A stretch of 64,000 nt of DNA from Bog-473 sp963821755 (GTDB lineage Bacteria > Actinomycetota > Acidimicrobiia > Acidimicrobiales > RAAP-2). The stretch spans positions 1,455,414-1,519,413 of the forward strand of contig CAWGEX010000003.1 of NCBI GenBank assembly GCA_963821755.1, in the 5' to 3' direction. Positions 7,635 through 17,129 of this stretch are shown piece after piece. The translations under genes and the position numbers were made by a program. Under the pieces are notes generated by a model, which had not been told where the DNA came from, made no database searches, and saw nothing but the letters and a program-made list of their open reading frames with translations. The stretch's first letter is position 1, and each line of letters starts with the position of its first letter.

Positions 7635-9031
7635 CAGGCCGTGCCGCCCAGCGTGACCCCGGTGATGCGCAGGGTGGCTTGCCCGCAGCCCACCGGCACG
7701 CTCTGCCCGTCCTTGCCGCAGGTGCCGGGCGTCATGTCGAAGTCGTCGGCCACGGCGTCAATGCGGCGGAGCACCTCGGGGCCGTTGCCGATCAGGTTGG
7801 CGTCGCGCAACGGCTCGGTGACGTGACCGTTCTCAATTAAATAGGCCTCCGTGGTCCCGAAGACGAAGTCCCCGGTGGCAGTGTTGACCTGACCCCCACC
7901 CAGCTTCTTGACGTAGACACCCGAAGGGGTCTGGGCCACGATCTCATCGGCGTTCTCGGTGCCGGCCAGGAGGTAGGTGTTGGTCATGCGCACCATGGGC
8001 AGGTGTTGGTAGCTCTGGCGGCGGCCGTTGCCCGACGAGGCCCGGCCCTCCCGGTGCGCCCGCAGCCAGTCCCACATGTAGTCGGTCAGGATCCCGTTCT
8101 CGATGAGCACGTTGCGGGCCGGCGCGTGGCCCTCGTCGTCCACGGCGAAGTTGCCCCACTCGCCGGCGACCGTGCCGTCGTCGACCAGCGTGACCAGCGG
8201 GCTGGCCACGAGCTCGCCCACCTGGCCGGTGTAGACCGAGGCGTCCTTGACGATGTGATCGGCCTCGAGGCCGTGCCCGCAGGCCTCATGAAAGAGGATC
8301 CCTCCGCTGCCGCCGGCCAGCACGATGGGCACCTCGCCCGACGGCGCGGGTCGAGCCGAGAGCTTGGCCAGGGCCCGGCCGGCCGCGATGCCGGCCAGGT
8401 CCTCCACGTTGTGCCGGGCGAAGATCTCGTAGCCCTCGGTGCGGGCCAATGACTCGTAGCCGGTCTGCATCCCGGTGTCACCGTTGGCCACGCACATCAC
8501 GTTGAAACGGGTGCGGACCTGGTCGTCTTCGGCCAGGAGTCCCTCGGAGTTGGCGATCAGGATACGGCGACGGCTGTCGCCGTACCCCACCTGGACCTGC
8601 ACGATGGCGTCACCGGCCGCCCGGGCGGCGCCGTCGGCCCGGGTCAAGAGCTCCAACTTGGCCGCCTTCTCGACCGACCCGGGCAACACCTGGGCCCGGG
8701 CCGCGTGCGACCGCGTTGCTCCCAACGCCACCGTGCGCACCTTGCCGCCGCCCTCGCGGGCTACCGACGCCGCGGCGGCCGCGGCGGCGAACAACCCGGC
8801 CTCGCTCAGGTCTGCCGTGTGGGCGAAGCCGGTGGTCTCCCCGTCGACCACGCGGATGCCGGCGCCCCGGGAGCGCCCCGAGGAGAGCTCTTCCACGCGG
8901 CGGTCGTCCATCATCGCCCCCGACGAGCTGCTGTCCTCGGCGAAGACCTCGGCCATCTCCCCGCCTTTGGCCAAGGCGGCCGACAGCACCCGTTCGACGA
9001 CGTCATTCGGGATCAAAGAGGTATCGGTCAC
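7634..9031 (-). CDS. tldD: Metalloprotease TldD
   Basis: A 465-residue catalytic partner of the PmbA/TldE gene that follows. The zinc-protease motif HExxxH is present as HEACGH, in GGILFHEACGHGLEADH about half-way through, and the later Cys-containing TPGTCGKDGQSVPVGCGQ segment near the C-terminus is also typical of TldD. The start is GTG at 9031 (VTDTSLIPNDVV); longer frames run into the divergent thioesterase gene. Only 19 bases separate the two divergent start codons, so at least one transcript must be leaderless or have a very short leader. Confidence 0.93.
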   Translation of the reverse strand: MTDTSLIPNDVVERVLSAALAKGGEMAEVFAEDSSSSGAMMDDRRVEELSSGRSRGAGIRVVDGETTGFAHTADLSEAGLFAAAAAAASVAREGGGKVRTVALGATRSHAARAQVLPGSVEKAAKLELLTRADGAARAAGDAIVQVQVGYGDSRRRILIANSEGLLAEDDQVRTRFNVMCVANGDTGMQTGYESLARTEGYEIFARHNVEDLAGIAAGRALAKLSARPAPSGEVPIVLAGGSGGILFHEACGHGLEADHIVKDASVYTGQVGELVASPLVTLVDDGTVAGEWGNFAVDDEGHAPARNVLIENGILTDYMWDWLRAHREGRASSGNGRRQSYQHLPMVRMTNTYLLAGTENADEIVAQTPSGVYVKKLGGGQVNTATGDFVFGTTEAYLIENGHVTEPLRDANLIGNGPEVLRRIDAVADDFDMTPGTCGKDGQSVPVGCGQATLRITGVTLGGTA

Positions 9032-9050
9032 GGGCGGTATCGTAATCGTC

Positions 9051-9494
9051 GTGCCCGATCCTTCCTCCGAGCTGACGCCGCCGGTCGGGCATCCGCCCCA
9101 CACCGGTCTTTCGGCCCAGGTCGAGCTCACCGTCTCCGACCAGGACACGGCCCAGCACTTTCGCTCCGGCGACGTCCCGGTCCTGGCCACTCCCCGGCTC
9201 ATCGCCCTGTGCGAGGAAGCGTCGCTGCGGGCCACCGACGGACACCTGACATCGGCCCAGACCAGCGTGGCCACCCGGGTGCAGTTCGACCACCTGGCCC
9301 CGGTGGTCGTCGGCAAGGTGATCCTGGCCGAGGCCACGCTGGTCAAGATGGAAGGTCGCCGCCTCACCTTCAAGGTGTCGGCAGCCCGGCTCGAAGGCGA
9401 CGGCGGTGGCCTGGTCGGCGCCGGCCGGGTGACCCGGGTGCTGGTCGACGAGGACACCTTCTTGGCCAAGGCCGGCGGCACCGGCTCGTCCTGA
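9051..9494 (+). CDS. Hotdog-fold thioesterase, FlK-like
   Basis: The 147-residue product (GTG start at 9051) is a single hotdog domain related to the fluoroacetyl-CoA thioesterase FlK. Seen are an N-terminal TVSDQDTAQHFRSGDVPVLATP, the helix PRLIALCEEASLRA that holds the family's catalytic Glu, and QTSVATRVQFDHLAPV with the active-site His. These proteins hydrolyse small acyl-CoAs; the fluorinated substrate of FlK should not be assumed here. It is divergent from tldD and its stop is followed directly by the MFS transporter gene, so the two probably form an operon. Confidence 0.75.
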   Translation: MPDPSSELTPPVGHPPHTGLSAQVELTVSDQDTAQHFRSGDVPVLATPRLIALCEEASLRATDGHLTSAQTSVATRVQFDHLAPVVVGKVILAEATLVKMEGRRLTFKVSAARLEGDGGGLVGAGRVTRVLVDEDTFLAKAGGTGSS

Positions 9495-9547
9495 CCAACG
9501 CACCCGCGTTCCGCACCGGGCGGGAATCCCTGGTCGGCGCCGGGCCC

Positions 9548-10693
9548 GTGGTCGCCGCCTTCGCCACCTTCGGCCTGTTCTGGGGCAGCTGGGCCGTCAT
9601 GGTCTACAACATCCAGCACACCTTCGACATCAATGACGCCCAGCTCGGCCTGCTGCTGGCGGTGGCCATCGCGGTGGCGGGTGCCTCCAGTGCCGTCATG
9701 GCGCACCTGGCCGACCGGGTCGGGGCGCGCCGGTTGCTGTGGATCGCCCTGTTCGCCTGGAGCGGACTCCTCGTTCTCCTCAGCGCGGCCCCGGAGAAAT
9801 GGCTGTTCGTCGTGGCCCTCATCCTGGTGGAGATCGCCGGCGGCAGCATCGACACCGCCATGAACGCCGAGGTGTCACACCGACTCATCGGCCACCCCGC
9901 CGCGCTCGTCCGCTTCCATGCCCTCTTCAATTGCGGCGCCCTGTGCGGGGCCGCCCTCGCCGGTGTCCTCCTGCACGCCGGTGTGTCGTGGCGCTGGGTC
10001 TGGCCCGGCGTCGCCGCCGTGGCGCTGGCGGTCGGCGTGTGGGCGTTGGCCACCGAAGCCGACGTGACACCGGTCCGCACCGGACCCGACGTCGAGCACG
10101 CCCGCACCACCCACCCCATCCGCCGGCTGCAGCGGGACGGCCTCCTCGTGCTCCTGGTCGTCTTCGCACTGGCCGAGATCACCGAGGGCGGCGTCGACAC
10201 CTGGGGCGTCCTCTTTCTGCGCAATCACCTGGCCACCGGGGTCCTCCTCGGAGCCGGCGCCTACGTGGTCGGCCAGTCGGTGGCCGCCACCACCCGCGGC
10301 GCCGGCGGCGCGCTGCTGGGGCGTCTCTCGGCCCGACACGCCCTCGTTGTGGGTGGCTGCGTGGCGGGTGGTGGCATCCTGCTCGAGTCACTGGTCCCCT
10401 GGGCGGTCGTGGCCGCCGTCGGGCTCGCCCTCGGCGCCGGTGGGGCCTCGTTGTTCTGGCCCCTGGTGATGAGCCGGGTCAGCGTCCTGGCCACCCAGGT
10501 GGTGAGCGCGGTCGGCACGTTCACCGCCGCCGGGTACATCGGGTGGGTGGCAGGGGCCCCGGTGGTCGGTTGGGTCTCCCAGACCTACGGCGCCCAGCGG
10601 GGCCTGCAGGTCCTGGCCCTGGCCGCATTCGGGGTGGCACTGGCCTCGCTCCTGTGGAGGGAGCGCAGGCCGGACGCGCGCCGGACGGGGTAA
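9548..10693 (+). CDS. MFS transporter
   Basis: About 382 residues with eleven to twelve hydrophobic helices, beginning with VAAFATFGLFWGSWAVMVYNI. The loop between helices 2 and 3 carries the MFS signature as HLADRVGARRLLW. The second half begins after the charged cytoplasmic linker VEHARTTHPIRRLQRDG. The substrate is not predictable. I used the GTG at 9548; the frame is open upstream, and a CTG at 9491 overlapping the thioesterase stop is another possible start that would add 19 residues. Dxs starts 15 bases after its stop. Confidence 0.8.
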   Translation: MVAAFATFGLFWGSWAVMVYNIQHTFDINDAQLGLLLAVAIAVAGASSAVMAHLADRVGARRLLWIALFAWSGLLVLLSAAPEKWLFVVALILVEIAGGSIDTAMNAEVSHRLIGHPAALVRFHALFNCGALCGAALAGVLLHAGVSWRWVWPGVAAVALAVGVWALATEADVTPVRTGPDVEHARTTHPIRRLQRDGLLVLLVVFALAEITEGGVDTWGVLFLRNHLATGVLLGAGAYVVGQSVAATTRGAGGALLGRLSARHALVVGGCVAGGGILLESLVPWAVVAAVGLALGAGGASLFWPLVMSRVSVLATQVVSAVGTFTAAGYIGWVAGAPVVGWVSQTYGAQRGLQVLALAAFGVALASLLWRERRPDARRTG

Positions 10694-10707
10694 CCTCACC
10701 CATTCCC

Positions 10708-12708
10708 ATGCTGCTTCCCAGTATCGAGACACCGAACGACCTCAAGGCCCTCAACCACGAACAACTGACCACCCTGGCCGAGGAGATTCGAACCTTCATC
10801 GTGGACACCGTCACCACCACCGGCGGGCACCTCGGTTCGAACCTGGGCGCGGTCGAGCTGACGCTGGCGGTGCACCGGGTCTTCGACTCACCACGTGATG
10901 TCGTGCTGTTCGACACCGGCCACCAGGCCTACGTCCACAAGCTGATCACCGGTCGCCGCTACGGCTTCCAGACCCTCAAGCAGGCCGGCGGCATGTCGGG
11001 CTACCCGAACCGGGCCGAGTCCGAGCACGACTGGATCGAGAACAGCCACGCCTCGACCGCCCTCTCCTACGCCCACGGGCTGGCCAATGCCTTCGCGTTG
11101 CGGGGCGACGCCGAGCAGCGCAGGGTCATCGCCGTCGTCGGTGACGGCGCCCTGACCGGGGGGATGGCCTATGAAGCCCTCAACAATCTGGGGCATAGCG
11201 GCATCCCGGTGGTCATCGTCCTCAACGACAACGGTCGCTCCTACGCCCCCACGGTGTCCCACCTGTCGCAGAGCCTGACCAGCCTCCGACTCAACCCGAC
11301 CTATACCCAGACGCGCGAACGGATCCGCACGCGCCTGCGTGACCTGCCCGCTCTCGGACCCCTGGCCTATTCGAGCGTGCACTCGGTGACCAATGCCCTG
11401 CGCGAGATGGTGGCACCGCACACGTTCTTCGAGGCACTCGGCGTCCGGTACGCCGGCCCCATCGATGGGCATGACGTCGAGCTGATGGAACAGGCCTTCG
11501 CCCACGCCGCCGAGTGGAGCGGCCCCATCGTCGTCCATGTCCTGACCCAGAAGGGCCGGGGCTACGCCCCGGCCGAAGAGGACGACATCCAACGGCTCCA
11601 CGACGTGAAGGCCACCAGGCCCGTCACGCTCGACAATACGATCGGCAGCTCCGCTGGGGCGGCCGTGGGTGGTTCCGCCGGGGCCGATGCCGGCGGCGTT
11701 GCCTCTCCCGGCTCCACCCCAGAGGCCGAGATCCACGACTCACCGCGCCGCGCCGCCACCTACGGGAATGCGTTCACCCAGGCGCTGCTCGAGGCGGCCG
11801 ACGACGATGAACGGATCGTCGCGCTCACAGCCGCCATGCCCGGCCCCACCGGGCTGCTCCCGTTCCAGGCCCGCTTCCCCGATCGCTTCTTCGACGTCGG
11901 CATCGCCGAGCAGCACGAGGTCACCTCGGCGGCGGGCATGGCCATGGGCGGCATCCGCCCGGTGGTGGCGGTCTACTCGACCTTCTTCAGCCGAGCCTTC
12001 GACCAGGCCAACCTGGACGTCGGCCTGCACGGCGCCCCGGTGGTCTTCGTGCTCGACCGGGCCGGGATCACCGGCGATGACGGGCCGAGCCATCACGGCA
12101 TCCTCGATATGGCCCTGAGCCTGGCCATCCCCGGCATGACGGTCTTCGCCCCATCGGCGGCCGAGGAGGTCGGCCCGATGCTCGCCACCGCGCTGACCCT
12201 TCCGGGGCCGTCCACCATTCGCTTCCCCAAGACTGCGCCCCGTCACGTCGACGACCACGAGGTGGGATCGGGCTTGCGCGCCCGCAAGTTGCGCACCGGT
12301 GACGGATCGATCTGCCTGCTGGCCGTGGGCAAGTTGGTCGAGGCCTGCCTCGCCGCGGCCGAGGAGTTGGCCGAGGGAGGCATCGAGGCCACCGTGTGGG
12401 ACGTCCGGGTGGTCTCGCCCCCCGATGCCGACATGCTGGCCGACGCCGGCGAGCACGCGCTGGTGGTCACCGCCGAGGATGGTGTCCGCCACGGTGGGGC
12501 CGGGGCCTTCCTGGTCGATGCCATGACCGCCACCGCTGCATCGCAGGGCGCCCGCAGCCCCGTGACGCGCGTCCTCGGGGTCCCGCGCCAATACCTGGCT
12601 CAGGGGAAGGCCGATGACATCTTGACCAGCCTCGGTCTCGGCGCTGCCGGCATTGCCGAGAGTGTGCGCCAGGCGCTGCTGTTGGTCGCCGACCAGCAGC
12701 CCACCTAG
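10708..12708 (+). CDS. dxs: 1-deoxy-D-xylulose-5-phosphate synthase
   Basis: Dxs condenses pyruvate and glyceraldehyde 3-phosphate, using thiamine diphosphate, in the first step of the MEP isoprenoid pathway. The 666-residue protein has the N-terminal GGHLGSNLGAVELT, FDTGHQAYVHKLITG, the thiamine diphosphate site GDGALTGGMAYEALNN and NDNGRSYAPTV. The pyrimidine-binding half follows with FFDVGIAEQHEVTSAAGMA and DRAGITGDDGPSHHGILD. A Gly/Ala/Ser-rich linker near residues 312-335 is longer than usual. The start is ATG 10708, with 15 bases after the MFS gene. It shares the palindromic CTAG with the stop of the convergent downstream gene. Confidence 0.96.
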   Translation: MLLPSIETPNDLKALNHEQLTTLAEEIRTFIVDTVTTTGGHLGSNLGAVELTLAVHRVFDSPRDVVLFDTGHQAYVHKLITGRRYGFQTLKQAGGMSGYPNRAESEHDWIENSHASTALSYAHGLANAFALRGDAEQRRVIAVVGDGALTGGMAYEALNNLGHSGIPVVIVLNDNGRSYAPTVSHLSQSLTSLRLNPTYTQTRERIRTRLRDLPALGPLAYSSVHSVTNALREMVAPHTFFEALGVRYAGPIDGHDVELMEQAFAHAAEWSGPIVVHVLTQKGRGYAPAEEDDIQRLHDVKATRPVTLDNTIGSSAGAAVGGSAGADAGGVASPGSTPEAEIHDSPRRAATYGNAFTQALLEAADDDERIVALTAAMPGPTGLLPFQARFPDRFFDVGIAEQHEVTSAAGMAMGGIRPVVAVYSTFFSRAFDQANLDVGLHGAPVVFVLDRAGITGDDGPSHHGILDMALSLAIPGMTVFAPSAAEEVGPMLATALTLPGPSTIRFPKTAPRHVDDHEVGSGLRARKLRTGDGSICLLAVGKLVEACLAAAEELAEGGIEATVWDVRVVSPPDADMLADAGEHALVVTAEDGVRHGGAGAFLVDAMTATAASQGARSPVTRVLGVPRQYLAQGKADDILTSLGLGAAGIAESVRQALLLVADQQPT

Positions 12709-13451
12709 TCCCTTCCGTTGGCTCCGTTGGCCCGCACGAAGTCGTTCACCGCGTAGTACGCATCGATCGACTCGCCGGCGTCGCCCCAGAATCCCTCGAG
12801 CACGTCATAGGCCATGTGCCCTTGATTGACGTAATGATTGTTCACGTCGGTGATCTCCAGCTCGTCGCGGTCCGACGGCTCCAGCGTGCGGATGATGTCG
12901 AAGACCGAGGCGTCGTAGCAGTAGATCCCGGTGACGCCGAACATGCTGGCCGGCGCCTCGGGCTTCTCCTCGATCCGCACCACACGTCCGGCATCGTCGA
13001 GGACCGGGACCCCGAGGTGGCGCAGGTGCTCGGGCTCGTCGACGGCGGTGAGCAAGATGCGCGCGCCCGACGGGTCGGCCCGGAAGGCGTCGACCATCGG
13101 CTTGATCGAGCGCTCCATGACGTTGTCGGCCAGCATGACGAGGACCGGATCACCGTCGGCAAAGCCCTCCGCCTCGCCCAGCGCCTCGGCAATGCCACCG
13201 GCCTGGTGCTGATACCCGTATTGGAGCCGGCTGACCCCGAATGCGTTCCCGTTGCCGAGCAACCGCAAGAACTCGCCGGCGTGGGTACCCCCGGTGACGA
13301 GCATGATCTGGTCGATCCCGGCGTTGACCAAGGCTTCAATGGACCAGGCGATCATGGGCCGGTCGTAAATCGGCAGCAGGTGCTTGTTGGTGATGCGGGT
13401 GAGCGGGTAGAGGCGCGAACCCGTACCCCCCGCCAGTAGGACACCCTTCAT
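12705..13451 (-). CDS. Sugar nucleotidyltransferase, glucose-1-phosphate thymidylyltransferase type
   Basis: A 248-residue enzyme with the nucleotidyltransferase signature LLAGGTGSRLYPLT at its N-terminus, followed by KHLLPIYDRPMI, the metal-binding MLADNVM and EEKPEAPAS. These features match RmlA, which makes dTDP-glucose from glucose 1-phosphate and dTTP. It is shorter than typical RmlA (about 290), as in short archaeal/actinobacterial forms, so UTP or another sugar phosphate is possible. RmlB and RmlD are in the window at 36-38 kb, but RmlC is not. Its stop overlaps the dxs stop at CTAG. Confidence 0.85.
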   Translation of the reverse strand: MKGVLLAGGTGSRLYPLTRITNKHLLPIYDRPMIAWSIEALVNAGIDQIMLVTGGTHAGEFLRLLGNGNAFGVSRLQYGYQHQAGGIAEALGEAEGFADGDPVLVMLADNVMERSIKPMVDAFRADPSGARILLTAVDEPEHLRHLGVPVLDDAGRVVRIEEKPEAPASMFGVTGIYCYDASVFDIIRTLEPSDRDELEITDVNNHYVNQGHMAYDVLEGFWGDAGESIDAYYAVNDFVRANGANGRD

Positions 13452-13509
13452 CGCCTCACGCCCTCCCGAACATCATTGGCCCCGTTCGTGCCGTTCGTAC
13501 CCCGCCTGC

Positions 13510-14619
13510 CTAGTCGAAAGTGAGGACACCGCGCGCCACTCGGCCGGCGTGCATCTCCTCCACCACGTCCCCGAACTGGTCCAGCGGTCGCGTGAGCGAC
13601 ACCAACTCATCGAGCTTGAGCTGCCCCGACAGGTACAGGTCCACCATCAGCGGGATGTCGTGATGGGGTCGAGCCGAGCCGTATCGGCAGCCGATCAGCG
13701 CCCGGTCCACGTAGGCCAGCGCATTGACATCCACCGACACCTCGGTGCCCCGGGGCGGAATGCCGATGGCCACGGCCGTCCCACCCCAGTCCAGACAATC
13801 GAGGGCACTGCGCAGCACCGCCGGGTGCCCTACGCAATCAAAAGCCCAGGTCACGCCGCCCAACGGGAACAGCGCGCCGGCGGCCGACTCCCGGTTGGCC
13901 GGGGTCAGTTCACGCACCGCCTTCGCCGCGTCCGCCGTGGACGCGTCGACGAAATGGGTGGCGCCGAACTGACGGCCCAGCCCCTCCTTGGAGGCCATGG
14001 TGTCCACCGCCACGATCCGGGTGGCGCCGGCGATGCGCAGGCCCTGGATCACGTTGAGGCCGACGCCGCCGACGCCGAAGACGGCCGCCGTGTCGCCGGG
14101 CCGCACCTTGGCCCGGTTGAGCACCGAGCCCACACCGGTCAGCACCCCGCAGCCGATGAGGCAGGCCGAGGACAGCGGCACCTCCTTGGGGATGCGCACC
14201 GCCTGGACCTCACTGACCACCGTCATCTCGCTGAAGACCGAGGCGGCGGCAAAGTTGGACGCCGGATCGCCCTTGAAAGTGAACGGCGTCGTGATGTTGC
14301 CCAACGAGCTCTTGCACCACGTCGGGTGCCCCGTGCTGCAGGCCCGGCACGCCCCGCAGCTGGCCAGGGTGGCGATCACCACGTGGTCGCCCGGCTTGAC
14401 CGAGGTGACCTCTGAACCGACGGACTCCACCACGCCGGCCCCTTCGTGGCCGAGCACGGCCGGGGCCGGGAACGGAATGGTGCCGTCAATGACCGACAGG
14501 TCGGAATGGCACACCCCGGCTGCCACCATCTCGATTCGCACTTCCTTGGGGCCGGGGGCGCGTACCTCGAGTGCGTCCGTGACCTCCACCCCTTCACCGG
14601 TGTACACGATCCCTCGCAT
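13510..14619 (-). CDS. Zinc-dependent medium-chain alcohol dehydrogenase
   Basis: A 369-residue MDR-family enzyme. Catalytic zinc ligands are visible as GVCHSD (Cys and His) and LGHEGAG (His-Glu). The four structural-zinc cysteines appear as CGACRACSTGHPTWC, and the NAD-binding fold as VFGVGGVGLNVIQG. The gene order and overall pattern are closest to actinobacterial NAD- or mycofactocin/NDMA-linked alcohol dehydrogenases, but the cofactor cannot be settled from sequence alone. Its ATG follows the fadD3 stop with no gap (TAGATG), making it the last gene of the steroid-type operon. Confidence 0.88.
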   Translation of the reverse strand: MRGIVYTGEGVEVTDALEVRAPGPKEVRIEMVAAGVCHSDLSVIDGTIPFPAPAVLGHEGAGVVESVGSEVTSVKPGDHVVIATLASCGACRACSTGHPTWCKSSLGNITTPFTFKGDPASNFAAASVFSEMTVVSEVQAVRIPKEVPLSSACLIGCGVLTGVGSVLNRAKVRPGDTAAVFGVGGVGLNVIQGLRIAGATRIVAVDTMASKEGLGRQFGATHFVDASTADAAKAVRELTPANRESAAGALFPLGGVTWAFDCVGHPAVLRSALDCLDWGGTAVAIGIPPRGTEVSVDVNALAYVDRALIGCRYGSARPHHDIPLMVDLYLSGQLKLDELVSLTRPLDQFGDVVEEMHAGRVARGVLTFD

Positions 14620-16329
14620 CTAGTTACTCCTCTCGTAGGTCACGACGTGATCTTGCCCGGCGGCATGGCGCCGGCGCAGTTCGCGCTTGAGCACCTTCCC
14701 ACCGGCGTTCAATGGCAGGGCGTCGACCAGCACGACCTGGCGCGGCACCTTGTAGTTGGCCATGGTGTCGCGCGCCCAGTCCATGACGCTCTGGGCCAGC
14801 GTGTCACTGTCAGCGACGTCCGGTGCCGGCACGATGTAGGCGCACCCGACCTCACCCATCCGCTCGTCGGGGACGCCGATGACCGCGACCTGAGCCACCC
14901 CGTCGTGGGTGCGCAGCATGGCCTCGATCTCGGCCGGGTAGGCGTTGAAGCCCCCGACCACGAACATGTCCTTCAGGCGATCGGTGACGGTGATGTTGCC
15001 CTGGGCGTCCATGACCCCGACGTCCCCGGTGTGCAACCACCCGGCGGCATCGATGGTGGCCGCGGTGGCCTCGTCGTCGCCCCAGTAGCCCGACATGACG
15101 GTGTAGCCGCGCACCACGATCTCCCCCGGCTCGCCCACGCCGACGCTCGACCCGTCCGCCACCACGTCGACCTCGAGGCCCGGAATGGCCCGCCCCGACG
15201 TCCCGGCGATCACGTCGGGGGGATCGCTGCGCCGGCACATGGTGACCGTGCCGCACGATTCGGTAAGACCGTACGCGGTCAACACGGTGGAGAACCCAAG
15301 TTGGTCCCGCATGGCGTGCACCAGCTCGACCGGCACCACCGCCGCGCCCGTTACCCCCAACCGCAACGACGAGAGGTCGTACTCCTCCCGCCGCCGATCG
15401 GCCAACAAGGTCTGGTACAAGGTCGGCGGCCCCGGCAACACGGTGATCCGCTCGGCCGGTATCCGCTCCATCACCGTGGCCGCGTCGAAGACCGCTTCGG
15501 GCACCACGGTCGCCCCCGCCATCAGGCAGGCCAGGATCCCGGCCTTGTAGCCGAAGGTGTGGAAGAACGGGTTGACCACCAGGTAGCGGTCACCGGCGGC
15601 CAGGCCGACGATGGAGGCCCACGCCCCGAAGGTCCGCAGACTCTGGGCGTGCGTGGCCGCCGCACCCTTGGGGTAGCCCGTGGTGCCCGAGGTGAAGATC
15701 ACGTCCGAGACGTCGTCGGGACCGATGGCGGCCGCCCGCCGTGCCGCCTCGGCCGGGTCGATGCGCTCGCCCGCTCCGAGATACGCCGCCAGACCGACGA
15801 CTCCGTCCCGCTCCGCCCCACCACCTTCGTCGCGCAGCAGCACCGTCCGCTTCAGATCGCCGACGTCCTCACCGGTGAGCAGGGCGGGATAGTCGACCCC
15901 CAGGAACCCGCGCACGGTGAAGAGGGTGGTGGCTCCCGAGGCGCGCAGGAGGTAACTGGCCTCGGCCCCCTTGAAGCGCGTGTTCATCGGCACCAGCACC
16001 GCCCCGGCCCGCAAGACACCCAACGCCGCCAGCATCCACTCGGCACAGTTGGGCGCCCACATGGCCACGCGCTCCCCGGGCACCACACCGTCGGCCATGC
16101 AACCCCGGGCGTAGCGGTCGACCGCTTCGACCAGCGCGGCGAAGGAGAGGCGCGTCTCGCCGTCGACCAGCGCCTCGGCCTCCCCGAAGCGGGTGGCCCC
16201 TTCGGCCACCAGCCGGGGAATGGTGCCCCAGGTCAGATCGGCCCGCGGATCCTCGTCGCCCGCCGGTGCGCCGCCGATCCCCGACCCGGCGGCGCCGCGT
16301 CGCACCGAGGTCTCCGAGGGCGGGCTCAC
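14620..16329 (-). CDS. fadD3: Acyl-CoA synthetase, FadD3-like
   Basis: A 569-residue AMP-forming ligase. The core motifs are the ATP loop TSGTTGYPKG, YGLTESCG, the HTGDVG strand and DRLKDMFVVGGFNAYP, with a C-terminal catalytic Lys in GGKVLKRELR. FadD3 activates HIP, the propionate left after steroid A/B-ring removal, to its CoA ester. I assign it from overall similarity and from its neighbours, which are the same two genes found beside fadD3 in Mycobacterium. The GTG start at 16329 overlaps the upstream SDR stop by four bases. Another carboxylic acid substrate cannot be excluded. Confidence 0.8.
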   Translation of the reverse strand: MSPPSETSVRRGAAGSGIGGAPAGDEDPRADLTWGTIPRLVAEGATRFGEAEALVDGETRLSFAALVEAVDRYARGCMADGVVPGERVAMWAPNCAEWMLAALGVLRAGAVLVPMNTRFKGAEASYLLRASGATTLFTVRGFLGVDYPALLTGEDVGDLKRTVLLRDEGGGAERDGVVGLAAYLGAGERIDPAEAARRAAAIGPDDVSDVIFTSGTTGYPKGAAATHAQSLRTFGAWASIVGLAAGDRYLVVNPFFHTFGYKAGILACLMAGATVVPEAVFDAATVMERIPAERITVLPGPPTLYQTLLADRRREEYDLSSLRLGVTGAAVVPVELVHAMRDQLGFSTVLTAYGLTESCGTVTMCRRSDPPDVIAGTSGRAIPGLEVDVVADGSSVGVGEPGEIVVRGYTVMSGYWGDDEATAATIDAAGWLHTGDVGVMDAQGNITVTDRLKDMFVVGGFNAYPAEIEAMLRTHDGVAQVAVIGVPDERMGEVGCAYIVPAPDVADSDTLAQSVMDWARDTMANYKVPRQVVLVDALPLNAGGKVLKRELRRRHAAGQDHVVTYERSN

Positions 16330-17129
16330 GGGTGCTGGCTGCTCACGGAGATGACCTCTCCGCTCAGGTAGGACGAGTAGTCGCTGGCCAGGAACACGAT
16401 CACGTTGGCCACCTCCCAGGTCTCGGCCCCGCGCCCGAAGAGCTCGCGCCGGCGCAGGACGGCCAGGTCCTCGTCGGGGATGGCCCGATTGAGGAACGGG
16501 TGCTCGGCCAGACTGGGCGACACCGCGTTCACCCGCACGCCCGACGGCGCCGCCTCGGCGGCGGCACAACGGGTGAGCGCCATCACGCCGGCCTTGGCTG
16601 CGGCGTAGTGTGCCTGGCCCGGTTGGGCCCGCCAGCCCAGGACCGAGGCGTTGTTGACGATGACCCCGCTCCCCCGGGGCAACAGATGGCTCAAGGCGGC
16701 CCGGGTGCAGCGGAACGTCCCGGTCAAGGTGATGTCGAGCACGGTGGACCACTGCTCGTCCGTCATCTCGACCAGCGGCACCGTCCCCCCCAACCCGGCG
16801 TTGTGCACCGCCACATCGAAGTGGCCGAAGTGTGCGATGGCGGCGGCATAGAGGGCACCGACTTGTGTCTCGTCGGTCACGTCGCAGGCCACGGCCTGGA
16901 CCTGGCCACCGGTCTCGGCACCGAGGAGCTCGGCCGTTTCGGCCAGGCGACGCTCGTGGGCGTCGGACACCACCACCGCCGCGCCCTCTTCCAGGCAACG
17001 ACGGGCCGTGGCCGAGCCGATGCCCGTGCCGGCGGCGGCGGTGACGATGACCACCTTGCCGGCGAGCAGGGCGTGCCCGATCGGGGGCGTGGGCGGGGGC
17101 GGTGGATCGAAGGACGACTGGAGGCTCAC
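16326..17129 (-). CDS. ipdF: SDR oxidoreductase, IpdF-like
   Basis: A 267-residue short-chain dehydrogenase with the coenzyme loop TAAAGTGIGSA near residues 31-41, NAG at about 110, Ser in NNASVLGW, and the catalytic YAAAK. The unusual TAAAGTGIGSATARR and SDAHERRLAET segments are those I recall from mycobacterial IpdF (Rv3559c), which acts on the CoA thioester of the steroid C/D-ring fragment. It sits between fadE30 and fadD3, with GTGA overlaps on both sides. A Pro-rich N-terminal extension (DPPPPPTPP) is probably flexible. Confidence 0.8.
   Translation of the reverse strand: MSLQSSFDPPPPPTPPIGHALLAGKVVIVTAAAGTGIGSATARRCLEEGAAVVVSDAHERRLAETAELLGAETGGQVQAVACDVTDETQVGALYAAAIAHFGHFDVAVHNAGLGGTVPLVEMTDEQWSTVLDITLTGTFRCTRAALSHLLPRGSGVIVNNASVLGWRAQPGQAHYAAAKAGVMALTRCAAAEAAPSGVRVNAVSPSLAEHPFLNRAIPDEDLAVLRRRELFGRGAETWEVANVIVFLASDYSSYLSGEVISVSSQHP

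Noticed and set aside
9491..9547. CTG start for the MFS transporter, overlapping the thioesterase stop
   Set aside because: CTG starts are rare; the GTG at 9548 gives a complete first membrane helix. Kept as an alternative only.
9739..10700. Plus-strand frame upstream of dxs that could make a giant fusion
   Set aside because: It is an Arg/Pro-rich out-of-frame reading of the MFS transporter; dxs homology begins at the ATG at 10708.
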